Assembly (NCBI GenBank): GCA_018826895.1
Contig: JAHJYA010000116.1
Span: 1 to 37,108 of the forward strand
From: Gammaproteobacteria bacterium
Lineage (GTDB): Bacteria > Pseudomonadota > Gammaproteobacteria > Pseudomonadales > Pseudomonadaceae
Length of the DNA: 37,108 nucleotides
Reading direction: 5' to 3'
A program made the translations under genes and the position numbers. The notes below the pieces were generated by a model, which did not search any database, was not told the origin of the DNA, and saw nothing but the letters and a program-made list of their open reading frames with translations. Shown here piece after piece: positions 9,649 to 17,370 of this stretch; position 1 is the first letter of the stretch; each line of letters starts with the position of its first letter.

Positions 9649-10916
9649 GTGGCGAGCCTCCGCTGGAAGAGTTCGCGAAACACCGGGTAGATGTCCCCGG
9701 CCGACACCAGTTGTTGCTGGGCGAAGGTGTCGGCGAAGGATTCACAGACCTTTTCGTACTCGAACCACAGCGCCTGGTGTTCGCGCGGGGTGATCTCGAC
9801 ATAGGTGAAGTACTGCACGAACGGCATGATCTGCTTGGTGAGGATGTCGCGGCAGATCGGTGAGTCGTCGTTCCAGTTGTCGCCGTCGGAGGCCTGGGCG
9901 GCGTAGATGTTCCATTCATTGACCGGGTAGCGCTCGGCCATGATCTCCTGCATCAGCTTGAGGGCGCTGGAGACGATGGTGCCGCCGGTTTCGCGGGAGT
10001 AGAAGAACTCTTCCTCGTCGACTTCCTTGGCACTGGTGTGGTGGCGGATAAACACCACGTCGATCTTCTCGTAGCTGCGCTTGAGGAACAGGTAAAGGAG
10101 GATGAAGAAGCGCTTGGCGATGTCCTTGGTGGCCTGGGTCATGGAGCCGGAAACGTCCATCAGGCAGAACATCACGGCTTTGGAGCTGGGCTTGGGGTGT
10201 TTGACCAGCAGGTTGTATTTGAGGTCGAAGGTGTCGAGGAAAGGTACGCGATGAATGCGCGCGCTGAGGCGTTCGATTTCCGCCTCGATGGTCTGGATAT
10301 CACCGAAGTTGTCCGGTTCCTCGCGTTTCAGGCGCTCCAGTTCGGCCTGGGCTTCGCGCAGTTTGGCGCGGCTGGAACCGGACAGGGCGATGCGCCGAGC
10401 ATGGGCCGAGCGCAGGGTGCGGACGATGTTGATGCGCGCGGGGTTGCCTTCATTGCTGATTCCGGCGCGTACGGTCTTGAAGGTTTCGACGCCGGTCAGC
10501 TGACGCTTGACCAGGTTGGGCAGCTCGAGGTCCTCGAACATGAAATCGAGAAACTCCTCCTGGGTGATCTGGAAGACGAATTCATCCATGCCTTCGCCGG
10601 AGTTGCTCGCTTTACCGGCGCCCTTGCCGCCGCCACCGCCTTGCGGGCGGGGAATGCGATCCCCCGTGGTGAACTCGCGGTTGCCGGGATGCACCGTAGT
10701 CTGTCGGCCACCGCGGCCGTGGTGCAGCACCGGCTCGTCGATGTCACGGCCGGGAATACTGATCTGCTCGCCATGCTCCATGTCGGTGATGGAGCGCTTG
10801 CTGACCGCGTCTTCCACGGCCTTCTTGATATGGTCACGGTAACGCCGCAAAAAGCGCTGGCGGTTTACCGTGCTCTTGTTCTTGCCGTTCAGGCGCCGGT
10901 CGATCACATAGCTCAT
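9645..10916 (-). CDS. yeaH: DUF444 / YeaH family protein with VWA-like domain
   Basis: Partner of the PrkA kinase in stress and stationary-phase physiology; the molecular function is unknown. It has 423 residues. The N-terminal third is basic, with a Gly-rich stretch at about residues 93-103 ([12 protein letters not shown]). A coiled-coil-like segment follows (about 185-220), then a von Willebrand A-like domain whose metal-site motif DVSGS is at residues 254-258. The start [15 protein letters not shown] is the family start; the ribosome-binding site GGAGG lies within a small GC hairpin directly before it. It is the second gene of prkA-yeaH-spoVR and overlaps spoVR by 4 bases. Confidence 0.93.
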   Translation of the reverse strand: MSYVIDRRLNGKNKSTVNRQRFLRRYRDHIKKAVEDAVSKRSITDMEHGEQISIPGRDIDEPVLHHGRGGRQTTVHPGNREFTTGDRIPRPQGGGGGKGAGKASNSGEGMDEFVFQITQEEFLDFMFEDLELPNLVKRQLTGVETFKTVRAGISNEGNPARINIVRTLRSAHARRIALSGSSRAKLREAQAELERLKREEPDNFGDIQTIEAEIERLSARIHRVPFLDTFDLKYNLLVKHPKPSSKAVMFCLMDVSGSMTQATKDIAKRFFILLYLFLKRSYEKIDVVFIRHHTSAKEVDEEEFFYSRETGGTIVSSALKLMQEIMAERYPVNEWNIYAAQASDGDNWNDDSPICRDILTKQIMPFVQYFTYVEITPREHQALWFEYEKVCESFADTFAQQQLVSAGDIYPVFRELFQRRLAT

Positions 10917-10918
10917 AA

Positions 10919-10931
10919 GCCCCTCCGGGGC
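10919..10931 (-). promoter_or_regulatory. hairpin covering the yeaH ribosome-binding site
   Basis: On the minus strand GCCCC-GGA-GGGGC forms a 5-bp stem with a 3-base loop, and the GGAGG Shine-Dalgarno sequence is partly loop and partly 3' stem. It ends two bases before the ATG at 10916. It could lower translation of yeaH relative to prkA (inference). Confidence 0.4.
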
Positions 10932-10943
10932 AGCTATAAGCCT

Positions 10944-11006
10944 CAAGCTGCACGCTGCAAGTGAAGCGCCGTTGACGCCTGCTTGTCGCGTGAAGCTTGC
11001 GGCTTG
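10944..11006. repeat. degenerate inverted repeat of Pseudomonas REP-like type between prkA and yeaH
   Basis: CAAGCTGCACGCTGCAAG at 10944-10961 is partly complementary to CTTGTCGCGTGAAGCTTGCG plus GCTTG at 10982-11006. The AGCTGCAAG/CTTGCGGCTTG wording is typical of another Pseudomonas repeat family. The arms have many mismatches, so it may be an old copy. It fills most of the 99-base gap between prkA and yeaH. Confidence 0.45.
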
Positions 11007-11015
11007 CCGCTGCTC

Positions 11016-12938
11016 TTACTGCGATTTACGAACCCGCAGATACCACTCGGACAGCAGGCGCACCTGCTTGTCGGTGTAGCCGCGCTCGACCATGCGTGTG
11101 ACGAAATCGTTGTGTTTTTGCTGGTCCTCCTTGCTGGCTTTGGCGTTGAAGCTGATGACCGGCAGCAGGTCCTCGGTGTTGGAGAACATCTTCTTCTCGA
11201 TCACCACGCGCAGCTTCTCGTAGCTGAGCCAGGTGGGGTTCTTGCCGTTGTTGTTGGCGCGGGCGCGCAGCACGAAGTTGACGATCTCGTTGCGGAAATC
11301 CTTCGGGTTGCTGATGCCGGCCGGCTTCTCGATTTTCTCCAGCTCCTCGTTGAGGGCCACGCGGTTGAGGATTTCGCCGGTTTCCGGATCGCGGTATTCC
11401 TGGTCCTGAATCCAGAAGTCGGCGTACAGCACGTAGCGGTCGAAGATGTTCTGCCCGTACTCGCTGTAGGACTCCAGGTAGGCGGTCTGGATTTCCTTGC
11501 CGATAAACTCGATGTAGCGCGGTGCCAGGTATTCCTTGATGAAGCGCAGGTAGCGCTCGCGGGTTTCCGCCGGGAACTGTTCCTGCTCGATCTGCTGTTC
11601 CAACACGTACAGCAGGTGCACCGGGTTGGCGGCAATCTCGTGGGGGTCGAAGTTGAACACTTTGGAGAGGATCTTGAAGGCGAAGCGCGTCGACAGGCCA
11701 TTCATGCCTTCGTCGACGCCGGCGCTGTCGCGGTATTCCTGGATCGACTTGGCTTTGGGGTCGGTGTCCTTGAGGTTCTCGCCGTCGTAGACGCGCATCT
11801 TCGAATAGATATTGGAGTTTTCCGGCTCCTTGAGGCGGCTCAGTACACTGAACTGGGCGAGCATCTTCAGGGTGTCAGGCGCGCAATGGGCCTTGGCCAG
11901 GGAGCTGCTGATCAGCAGCTTGTCGTAGATGCGGATCTCATCGCTGACGCGCAGGCAATAGGGCACCTTGACGATGTAGATGCGGTCGATGAACGCCTCG
12001 TTGTTCTTGTTGTTGCGGAAGTTGTGCCACTCCGACTCGTTGGAGTGGGCCAGCAGAATGCCGCTGTAGGGAATCGCGCCGAGGCCTTCGGTGCTGTTGT
12101 AGTTGCCTTCCTGAGTCGCGGTGAGCAACGGGTGGAGGACCTTGATCGGCGCCTTGAACATCTCGACGAATTCCATCAGGCCTTGGTTGGCCCGGCATAG
12201 CGCGCCCGAATAGCTGTAGGCGTCGGCGTCGTTCTGCGGGAATTCCTCGAGCTTGCGGATATCCACCTTGCCGACCAGGGCGGAGATGTCCTGGTTGTTC
12301 TCGTCACCCGGCTCAGTCTTGGCCACAGCGATCTGGTTGAGGATCGAGGGGTAGAGCTTGACCACCCGGAACTGGCTGATGTCGCCGCCGAATTCGGCCA
12401 GGCGCTTGGTCGCCCAGGGTGACATGATGCTGCCCAGGTAGCGCCGCGGAATGCCGTATTCCTCTTCGAGAATGGCTGCATCCTCGGCCGGGTTGAACAG
12501 GCCCAAAGGCGACTCGAACACCGGCGAGCCCTTGATGGCGTAGAACGGCACCTTTTCCATCAGTTGCTTGAGCTTTTCCGCGAGCGAGGATTTACCACCG
12601 CCGACCGGGCCGAGCAGGTAGAGGATCTGCTTTTTCTCTTCCAGGCCCTGAGCGGCATGGCGGAAGTAAGAGACGATCTGGTCGATGCACTCTTCCATGC
12701 CATGGAAGTCGGCAAACGCTGGGTAACGCCGGATCACCTTGTTAGAGAAGATCCGCGACAGCCGCGAGTCGGCGGAGGTGTCGAGCAGTTCGGGCTCGCC
12801 GATGGCCTGGAGCAGGCGCTCGGCAGCGGTGGCGTAGGTATGGCGATCCTGTTTGCACAGTTCGAGGTACTCCTGCAGCGAGTACTCCTCCTGGCGGGTC
12901 GCTTCGAAACGCTGTTGGAAGTGGCTGAAAATACTCAT
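11016..12938 (-). CDS. prkA: PrkA family serine protein kinase (YeaG-like)
   Basis: AAA+ type protein kinase known from Bacillus PrkA and E. coli YeaG, linked to stationary-phase, nitrogen-starvation and stress responses. It has 640 residues, the usual length. The N-terminal AAA+ module has Walker A GPVGGGKS at residues 110-117; the C-terminal part is the PrkA kinase-like domain. It is soluble, with no membrane segment. The ATG at 12938 gives the MSIFSHFQQRFE family start, with GAGGTG about 7 bases upstream; an upstream in-frame start at 12983 adds 15 unrelated residues. It is the first gene of prkA-yeaH-spoVR. Candidate promoter boxes lie at 13106-13135. Confidence 0.96.
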   Translation of the reverse strand: MSIFSHFQQRFEATRQEEYSLQEYLELCKQDRHTYATAAERLLQAIGEPELLDTSADSRLSRIFSNKVIRRYPAFADFHGMEECIDQIVSYFRHAAQGLEEKKQILYLLGPVGGGKSSLAEKLKQLMEKVPFYAIKGSPVFESPLGLFNPAEDAAILEEEYGIPRRYLGSIMSPWATKRLAEFGGDISQFRVVKLYPSILNQIAVAKTEPGDENNQDISALVGKVDIRKLEEFPQNDADAYSYSGALCRANQGLMEFVEMFKAPIKVLHPLLTATQEGNYNSTEGLGAIPYSGILLAHSNESEWHNFRNNKNNEAFIDRIYIVKVPYCLRVSDEIRIYDKLLISSSLAKAHCAPDTLKMLAQFSVLSRLKEPENSNIYSKMRVYDGENLKDTDPKAKSIQEYRDSAGVDEGMNGLSTRFAFKILSKVFNFDPHEIAANPVHLLYVLEQQIEQEQFPAETRERYLRFIKEYLAPRYIEFIGKEIQTAYLESYSEYGQNIFDRYVLYADFWIQDQEYRDPETGEILNRVALNEELEKIEKPAGISNPKDFRNEIVNFVLRARANNNGKNPTWLSYEKLRVVIEKKMFSNTEDLLPVISFNAKASKEDQQKHNDFVTRMVERGYTDKQVRLLSEWYLRVRKSQ

Positions 12939-12980
12939 GACTTCACCTCGCTCGATGCGTAGAGCCGGCTGGGCTTCGGT

Positions 12981-13005
12981 CACGGGTGCCGGGGCACCGC
13001 CCGTG
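12981..13005 (-). other. stem-loop in the prkA leader
   Basis: CACGG...CCGTG enclosing GGTGCC-GG-GGCACC forms a strong GC hairpin 43-67 bases upstream of the prkA ATG. There is no U-run. It may affect leader RNA folding or stability; the function is unknown. Confidence 0.45.
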
Positions 13006-13105
13006 TGGGCAAGCGATGCGGATGAATCCCCCAGAACACCTAAAGGTCGTACCGAATGGCCTGGCTGCCGGTTATCCGACTCTACCTGGTTTTGGATGGC
13101 CTGAG

Positions 13106-13135
13106 CTAAGGATAGTTGCTTCTGGGCAGGGTCAA
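13106..13135 (-). promoter_or_regulatory. candidate sigma-S-type promoter for prkA-yeaH-spoVR
   Basis: On the minus strand CTATCCTTAG (13106-13115) differs at one position within the first eight bases from the extended -10 CTATACTT preferred by sigma-S. TTGACC lies upstream (13130-13135) with a short 15-base spacer. The resulting leader would be about 160 bases. The E. coli yeaGH operon is known to be stress regulated, which fits, but this is prediction only. Confidence 0.35.
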
Positions 13136-13219
13136 GGAGGGGATGGCAATAACAGAATATTACTGCGCGCGTTGTGTCCCCTTAGGGCCAGGAATAACGG
13201 GGCATCGGGGAATTATTTT

Positions 13220-13549
13220 TTATTCGTGTTCGCTTTGTGCGGTCTGTTCCGGGAACGTGGCGCGCCAAAGCTCGAAGCCGCCGTCCAGGCTGTACACGTC
13301 ACTGAAGCCCTGGCCGACCAGGTAGGCGGCCGCGCTTTGGCTGGAGTTGCCGTGGTAGCAGGCGACGATCAGCGGTTGGTCGAGATCGGCCTCGCGGATA
13401 AAGGCATGCAGCGACTGATTGTCCAGGTGGCGCGAGCCGCTGATATGGCCGGCGGCGAAGCTGGCCGGGTCGCGGATGTCGACCACGACCGCACCCTGTT
13501 CGCGCAGGGCCTGGGCCTGTTGGGGGGCAATGCGTTTGAATTCGCTCAT
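13220..13549 (-). CDS. glpE: thiosulfate sulfurtransferase GlpE (single-domain rhodanese)
   Basis: Transfers sulfane sulfur from thiosulfate to cyanide or thiol acceptors such as thioredoxin. It has 109 residues, a single rhodanese domain. The catalytic Cys is C64 in the loop ACYHGNSSQ, and the CH2A-type segment [18 protein letters not shown] precedes it. No signal peptide, so cytoplasmic. The ATG overlaps the apaH stop by 4 bases (ATGA), so it is the last gene of the lptD-to-glpE run. The 281 bases after the stop hold the prkA promoter region and no clear U-tailed terminator. Confidence 0.92.
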   Translation of the reverse strand: MSEFKRIAPQQAQALREQGAVVVDIRDPASFAAGHISGSRHLDNQSLHAFIREADLDQPLIVACYHGNSSQSAAAYLVGQGFSDVYSLDGGFELWRATFPEQTAQSEHE

Positions 13550-14370
13550 GGGCGCTCCTCATGGCAGTCGCAGGTATGGCGTTCGCCACTGTCTATGTTC
13601 ATCAGGGTCATGTGGTTGCCCCAGACGCAGCCGCTGTCGAGGGCGTAAATTCCTGGCTCGTCGCACTGGCCTTCCAGGGCAGCCCAGTGGCCGAAGATAA
13701 TCTTGTTGACCCGGGTACGGCGGCTCAGGTGGCTGAACCAGGGGGCATAGCCGGGTGGCGCGGTGCCGACGCCTTCCTTGCTTTTCAGGTCGAGGGTGCC
13801 GTCGGCAGTACAGAAGCGCATGCGCGTGAAGTAGTTGGTGATCACCCGCAGCCGGGTGACGCCACGCAGGCTGCCCTCCCAGCGCGCGGGCTCGTTACCG
13901 TACATGCCGTCGAGGAACAGCGGCAGGCGGGCATCATCACGCAGGGCTTCCTCGACTTCCGCCGCACGCCGCAGGGCTTTCTGCAGGCTCCATTGCGGAG
14001 GAATGCCGGCGTGCACCATAGCGATGTTGCGCTCGACATCGTAGTGCAGCAGCTTCTGCCGACGTAGCCAGTCGAGCAGGTCGGCGCGATCGGGGGCGTC
14101 GAGAATTTCCTGCAGGGTGTCGGTTTTTTTCAAGCGCTCGATGTTATGTGCCGCGGCCAGCAGGTGCAGGTCGTGGTTGCCCAGCACACAGGTCAGGGCA
14201 TCGCGCATGCGGTACAGGTAACGCAGGGTTTCCAGGGACTGCGGGCCACGGTTGACCAAGTCACCCACCAGCCACAGGCGATCAACCGCCGGGTCGAAGT
14301 GCACGCGCTCCAGCAGGCACTTCAGGGGCTCCAGGCAACCCTGCAGGTCGCCGACCGCATAGGTGGCCAT
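13546..14370 (-). CDS. apaH: bis(5'-nucleosyl)-tetraphosphatase, symmetrical (ApaH)
   Basis: Hydrolyses Ap4A to two ADP and also acts on Np4-capped RNA. It has 274 residues. Metallophosphatase motifs are in order: GDLQGC at residues 7-12, [16 protein letters not shown], and the later HAGIPP and FGHWAALEG. The start [12 protein letters not shown] is the family start. The ATG directly touches the terminal TA of a miniature inverted-repeat element, so the whole upstream region, including the only plausible Shine-Dalgarno (GGGA, 10 bases before the ATG), belongs to the element. A frame open to 14421 would add 17 element-encoded residues and is not believed. glpE follows with a 4-base overlap. Confidence 0.95.
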   Translation of the reverse strand: MATYAVGDLQGCLEPLKCLLERVHFDPAVDRLWLVGDLVNRGPQSLETLRYLYRMRDALTCVLGNHDLHLLAAAHNIERLKKTDTLQEILDAPDRADLLDWLRRQKLLHYDVERNIAMVHAGIPPQWSLQKALRRAAEVEEALRDDARLPLFLDGMYGNEPARWEGSLRGVTRLRVITNYFTRMRFCTADGTLDLKSKEGVGTAPPGYAPWFSHLSRRTRVNKIIFGHWAALEGQCDEPGIYALDSGCVWGNHMTLMNIDSGERHTCDCHEERP

Positions 14371-14639
14371 TAGGGTCTGATCCCGTTTCGTCGCGAGCCG
14401 CGTTGCTGCGAAAAATGGCACCAGTCAAGGCGTGAGGCGCAGGTAATGGTCGTTCCCTTGCCAAGCTTCGCAACGCAGCATGGTGCCATTTTCCGCGCAA
14501 CCCGAAGGGCCGGGCCAGTTTTTGCGCGGTGCCGCGTTACTCGTCGTTCATTTGGAATAACCAAACTTCTCTCCTCATGCCTTGCCCCGCGCAAAAACTG
14601 GCTCCGGCGCGGCCGTGAACGAAACGGGATCAGACCCTA
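14371..14639. mobile_element. TA-flanked MITE inserted between apaG and apaH (269 bp, long form)
   Basis: The ends are perfect inverted repeats of 21 bases that begin TAGGGTCTGATCCCGTTTCG, at 14371-14391 and 14619-14639. The outer TA on both sides fits a TA target duplication, as for IS630/Tc1-mariner-type elements (inference). It has no coding capacity. Inside are a 16-bp perfect inverted repeat (14514-14529 with 14587-14602, GCCAGTTTTTGCGCGG) and a 12-bp one (14412-14423 with 14481-14492). It is homologous to the element at 15931-16073 but carries about 120 extra bases. It supplies the apaG stop codon and abuts the apaH ATG. Confidence 0.88.
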
Positions 14640-15017
14640 GTGCAGTGAGCCCGGCACTGCCAGGCGAAAGGGGGCGATGGTAGCTTCGAAGTGGGTGCCG
14701 TCTTCGGCCAGCATCTGGTAACTGCCCTGCATGGTGCCCACCCGCGTCGCCATTACCGTGCCACTGCTGTAGCTGTGGCAGGCTCCGGGTGCGATCAGTG
14801 GCTGTTGGCCGACCACGCCAGCCCCGCGCACTTCCTGAACTCGACCATCGCCATCGGTGATCAGCCAGTGCCGTGACAGCAGTTTGGCGGCCACGTCGCC
14901 GAGGTTGGCGATATCGATGCTGTAGGCGAAGGCGAAGCGGTTCTGCTCGGGCTGAGACTGCTCGGGCAGGTAGCGAGTGGTGACGCTGACGTCGATTTGG
15001 TAGCGGGGATCAGGCAT
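14637..15017 (-). CDS. apaG: ApaG (Co2+/Mg2+ efflux-associated, FN3-like ApaG domain)
   Basis: Single ApaG-domain protein of 126 residues with an immunoglobulin/fibronectin III-like fold. It was described as linked to Co2+ resistance and Mg2+ efflux; the true function is unclear. Typical motifs are [42 protein letters not shown], and [19 protein letters not shown]. The stop codon TAG is made of the TA target site plus the first G of the inserted element; before insertion it must have been TAA overlapping the apaH ATG as TAATG. The protein end (VPGSLH) looks complete, so the insertion did not shorten it. It lies 38 bases downstream of rsmA. Confidence 0.93.
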   Translation of the reverse strand: MPDPRYQIDVSVTTRYLPEQSQPEQNRFAFAYSIDIANLGDVAAKLLSRHWLITDGDGRVQEVRGAGVVGQQPLIAPGACHSYSSGTVMATRVGTMQGSYQMLAEDGTHFEATIAPFRLAVPGSLH

Positions 15018-15055
15018 AGGTTACTCGGTTGGCTGAGGCATCAGGCGCGGGGTTC

Positions 15056-15859
15056 TCATGCGGGCGTCTGCAGGTCGGCGAGTTGATCGGCCAGGCGCAC
15101 GAACGCGGCCAGGTCCAACTGTTCGGGGCGCAGGCTGCCGTCCACGTCGGCGGCGGCAATTTGCTCGCTGGTGAGCAGGGCCTTGAGCGTGTTGCGCAGG
15201 GTCTTGCGGCGCTGGTTGAAGGCTTCACGTACCACGGTTTCGAGCAGGCGATGATCCTTGGCCGGGTGCGGCAGCACCGCGTGGGGGGTCAGCCGGACGA
15301 TGGCCGAGTCGACCTTGGGCGGTGGGTTGAAGGCGCCCGGGCCGACATTGAACAGGTGCTCCACGCTGCAGTGGTACTGCACCATGATCGACAGCCGGCC
15401 CCAATCACCACCGCCCGGCTCGGCGGCCAGGCGTTCGACCACTTCCTTCTGCAGCATAAAGTGCATGTCGCGGATCAGCCCTGCATTGTTGAGCAGGTGG
15501 AAGATCAGCGGGGTGGAGATGTTGTACGGCAGATTGCCGACCACGCGCAGGCTGTGTGGCGCCGGTTGCAGGCTGTTGAAGTCGAACTTCAGGGCGTCGC
15601 CCTGGTGCAGGCGAAAGCGTGTTTGCCCGGCGAACTTGTGATTGAGGATGGGCACCAGGTCGCGGTCGAGTTCGATCACGTCCAGCTCGGCGCCGCTGCT
15701 CAGCAAGCCTTCGGTCAGGGCGCCCTGGCCTGGGCCGATCTCCAGCATGCGCTCGCCTTCGCGGGCATGGATGGCGCGCAGGATGCGGTGGATCACCCCG
15801 GCGTCATGCAGAAAGTTCTGGCCAAAGCGCTTGCGCGCGCGGTGTTGGTACTCGGACAT
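15056..15859 (-). CDS. rsmA: 16S rRNA dimethyladenosine transferase RsmA (KsgA)
   Basis: Dimethylates A1518 and A1519 (E. coli numbering) of 16S rRNA late in 30S assembly, using S-adenosylmethionine. It has 267 residues. RKRFGQNFLHD at the N-terminus is the RNA-binding signature; SAM motif I is MLEIGPGQGALTEGL and motif IV is NLPYNIST. PPKVDSAIVRL is further on. The start at 15859 gives the family start MSEYQHRARKRFGQ; the frame stays open to 16051 only because it reads into the neighbouring repeat element. It sits between pdxA and apaG in the conserved operon, with a 143-bp element now between it and pdxA. Confidence 0.96.
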   Translation of the reverse strand: MSEYQHRARKRFGQNFLHDAGVIHRILRAIHAREGERMLEIGPGQGALTEGLLSSGAELDVIELDRDLVPILNHKFAGQTRFRLHQGDALKFDFNSLQPAPHSLRVVGNLPYNISTPLIFHLLNNAGLIRDMHFMLQKEVVERLAAEPGGGDWGRLSIMVQYHCSVEHLFNVGPGAFNPPPKVDSAIVRLTPHAVLPHPAKDHRLLETVVREAFNQRRKTLRNTLKALLTSEQIAAADVDGSLRPEQLDLAAFVRLADQLADLQTPA

Positions 15860-15930
15860 CGAAGGCAGCTCCACGCTTCGCGGCACGGGCCTGAAGCGAA
15901 TACAAAAGAACGGGAGTTTAGCAGCATTGA

Positions 15931-16073
15931 TAGGGTCTGTTTCCGTTTCGTTCGCGGCCGCGCCGGAGCCAGTTTTAGCGCGAGGCAAGGCACGAGATGC
16001 GAAGTTTAGTGAGCTAAATGAGCCATCGAGAAACGCGGCAACGCGGCTCACGACGAAACGGCAACAGACCCTA
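15931..16073. mobile_element. TA-flanked MITE inserted between pdxA and rsmA (143 bp, short form)
   Basis: The terminal inverted repeats begin TAGGGTCTGTTTCCGTTTCG (15931 onward) and, read from the other end, TAGGGTCTGTTGCCGTTTCG; they match at 20 of 21 positions over 15931-15951 and 16053-16073. TA is present on both flanks. After the left repeat comes CGGCCGCGCCGGAGCCAGTTTT, shared with the element at 14371-14639. It encodes nothing. It lies 71 bases upstream of the rsmA start and 80 bases after the pdxA stop, so it is carried in the operon transcript if pdxA and rsmA are still co-transcribed. Confidence 0.88.
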
Positions 16074-16153
16074 AGGCACGCCGACCTCGCGGGGTGCCTA
16101 TTGAGAACCGCGCCGCGCTACCTGCCGCTTCTGGCGATGGTGTTTGCGACTTA

Positions 16154-17152
16154 TCAGGCGGGTTGTTGGCTGGCTGCCATCGCATAGGCGGTGTGCAATG
16201 CCACCTTGAGGCTGCCGCTGTCGACGTTGCCGCTGCCGGCCAAGTCGAGCGCGGTACCGTGGTCGACCGAGGTGCGGATAATCGGCAGACCCAGGGTGAT
16301 GTTCACGGCTGCGCCAAAGCCTTTGTACTTGAGCACCGGCAAGCCCTGGTCGTGGTACATCGCCAGGACTGCATCGCAGTGCTCCAGGTGCTTGGGGGTA
16401 AACAGGGTGTCGGCCGGTAGTGGGCCGATCAGGTCGATGCCTTCTTCACGCAGGCGTACCAGGGTTGGCTCGATGATCTCGATCTCTTCGCGGCCCAGGT
16501 GACCCCCTTCACCCGCGTGGGGGTTGAGCCCGCACACCAGAATACGCGGCTGGGCGATGCCGAATTTGCTGCGCAGGTCAGCGGCGAGGATGCGCGTAAC
16601 CCGCAGCAGGCGCTCTTCGGTAATGGCGGCGGCGATGTCCTTGAGCGGCAGGTGGGTGGTCACCAGGGCCACGCGCAGGCCTTCAGTGGCCAGCATCATC
16701 ACCACTTGTGGTGTCTGGGTAAGGTCAGCGAGGAACTCGGTATGCCCGGAAAACGCGATGCCGGCCTGGTTGATCACGCCCTTGTGCACCGGCGCTGTAA
16801 TCATCCCAGCGAAGTCGCCCGCCAGGCAGCCTTCGGCCGCCCGGGTCAGGGTCTGCAGCACGTAGCCGGCATTGGCGACATCCAACTGACCAGCGACGAC
16901 TGGCTCGGCCAGGGGCGTGTCCCAGACGTACAGGCTGCCGGCCGGTGCCGGCTGGCTGGGCCACTGGCCGGGGCCGACGTCGAGCAATTCAATTTGCAGG
17001 CCCAATTGCGTGGCGCGCTCAGCCAGCAATGTGCGGCTGGCGATGACCACCAGGGCGGCGGGCTGTGCATCACGCGCCAGCAGCAGGCATAAGTCAGGGC
17101 CGATGCCGGCCGGTTCACCAGAGGTTAGGGCAAAAACAGGTGTGCGGCTCAT
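16154..17152 (-). CDS. pdxA: 4-hydroxythreonine-4-phosphate dehydrogenase PdxA
   Basis: NAD-dependent oxidation of 4-phosphohydroxy-L-threonine in pyridoxal 5'-phosphate synthesis. It has 332 residues starting [21 protein letters not shown]. The metal-ligand histidines are visible in [13 protein letters not shown], in the TTHLPL region, and in [15 protein letters not shown]. It ends in a tandem stop, TGA TAA. Upstream, a terminator and a REP copy separate it from surA, so it may depend on read-through or on its own promoter. The start at 17152 was chosen over the open frame to 17248 by homology. Confidence 0.95.
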   Translation of the reverse strand: MSRTPVFALTSGEPAGIGPDLCLLLARDAQPAALVVIASRTLLAERATQLGLQIELLDVGPGQWPSQPAPAGSLYVWDTPLAEPVVAGQLDVANAGYVLQTLTRAAEGCLAGDFAGMITAPVHKGVINQAGIAFSGHTEFLADLTQTPQVVMMLATEGLRVALVTTHLPLKDIAAAITEERLLRVTRILAADLRSKFGIAQPRILVCGLNPHAGEGGHLGREEIEIIEPTLVRLREEGIDLIGPLPADTLFTPKHLEHCDAVLAMYHDQGLPVLKYKGFGAAVNITLGLPIIRTSVDHGTALDLAGSGNVDSGSLKVALHTAYAMAASQQPA

Positions 17153-17265
17153 CGCGAGGCTCCGAGAAACTGAGCGGCCATTGTAGCGGTGTTGTGTGGT
17201 GAAGGCGGGGGGGTAACCTGCGGCGTGCTCGGTGTGGCGATTGCGCATGCATGGTCTGCGGCAAA

Positions 17266-17288
17266 ATCGCGAATAAATTCGCTCCTAC
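17266..17288. repeat. single REP unit between surA and pdxA
   Basis: ATCGCGAATAAATTCGCTCC followed by TAC is identical to the first arm of the REP pair at 6541-6563. No partner arm lies within the gap. It lies between the surA terminator and the pdxA start, about 115 bases upstream of the pdxA ATG. Confidence 0.88.
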
Positions 17289-17320
17289 AGGAGGGAGGCA
17301 GCCTGTTGGTGTATAGGCAT

Positions 17321-17354
17321 AAAAAAGCCCGGTCCTGAAACAGGTACCGGGCTT
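17321..17354 (-). terminator. intrinsic terminator after surA
   Basis: On the minus strand AAGCCCGGT/ACCGGGCTT plus CCTG/CAGG pair around a short loop and run into six T residues. It starts 16 bases after the surA stop. It is a textbook rho-independent terminator and so partly or fully separates lptD-surA from pdxA onward. Confidence 0.85.
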
Positions 17355-17370
17355 GGTTTGCAGCGAGCGA

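Noticed and set aside
8149..9690. 513-residue open frame antisense to spoVR
   Set aside because: Shadow of a real gene on the other strand; no domain, Val/Gly/His/Ala-biased.
10983..12200. 405-residue open frame antisense to prkA
   Set aside because: Shadow of prkA; the sense strand has all PrkA motifs.
13546..14421. A longer ApaH with 17 extra N-terminal residues
   Set aside because: The extension is translated from the inserted repeat element; family homology begins at the ATG at 14370.
15860..16051. A 64-residue N-terminal extension of RsmA
   Set aside because: It reads through the second repeat element and has no family counterpart; MSEYQHRARKRFGQNFLHD is the normal start.
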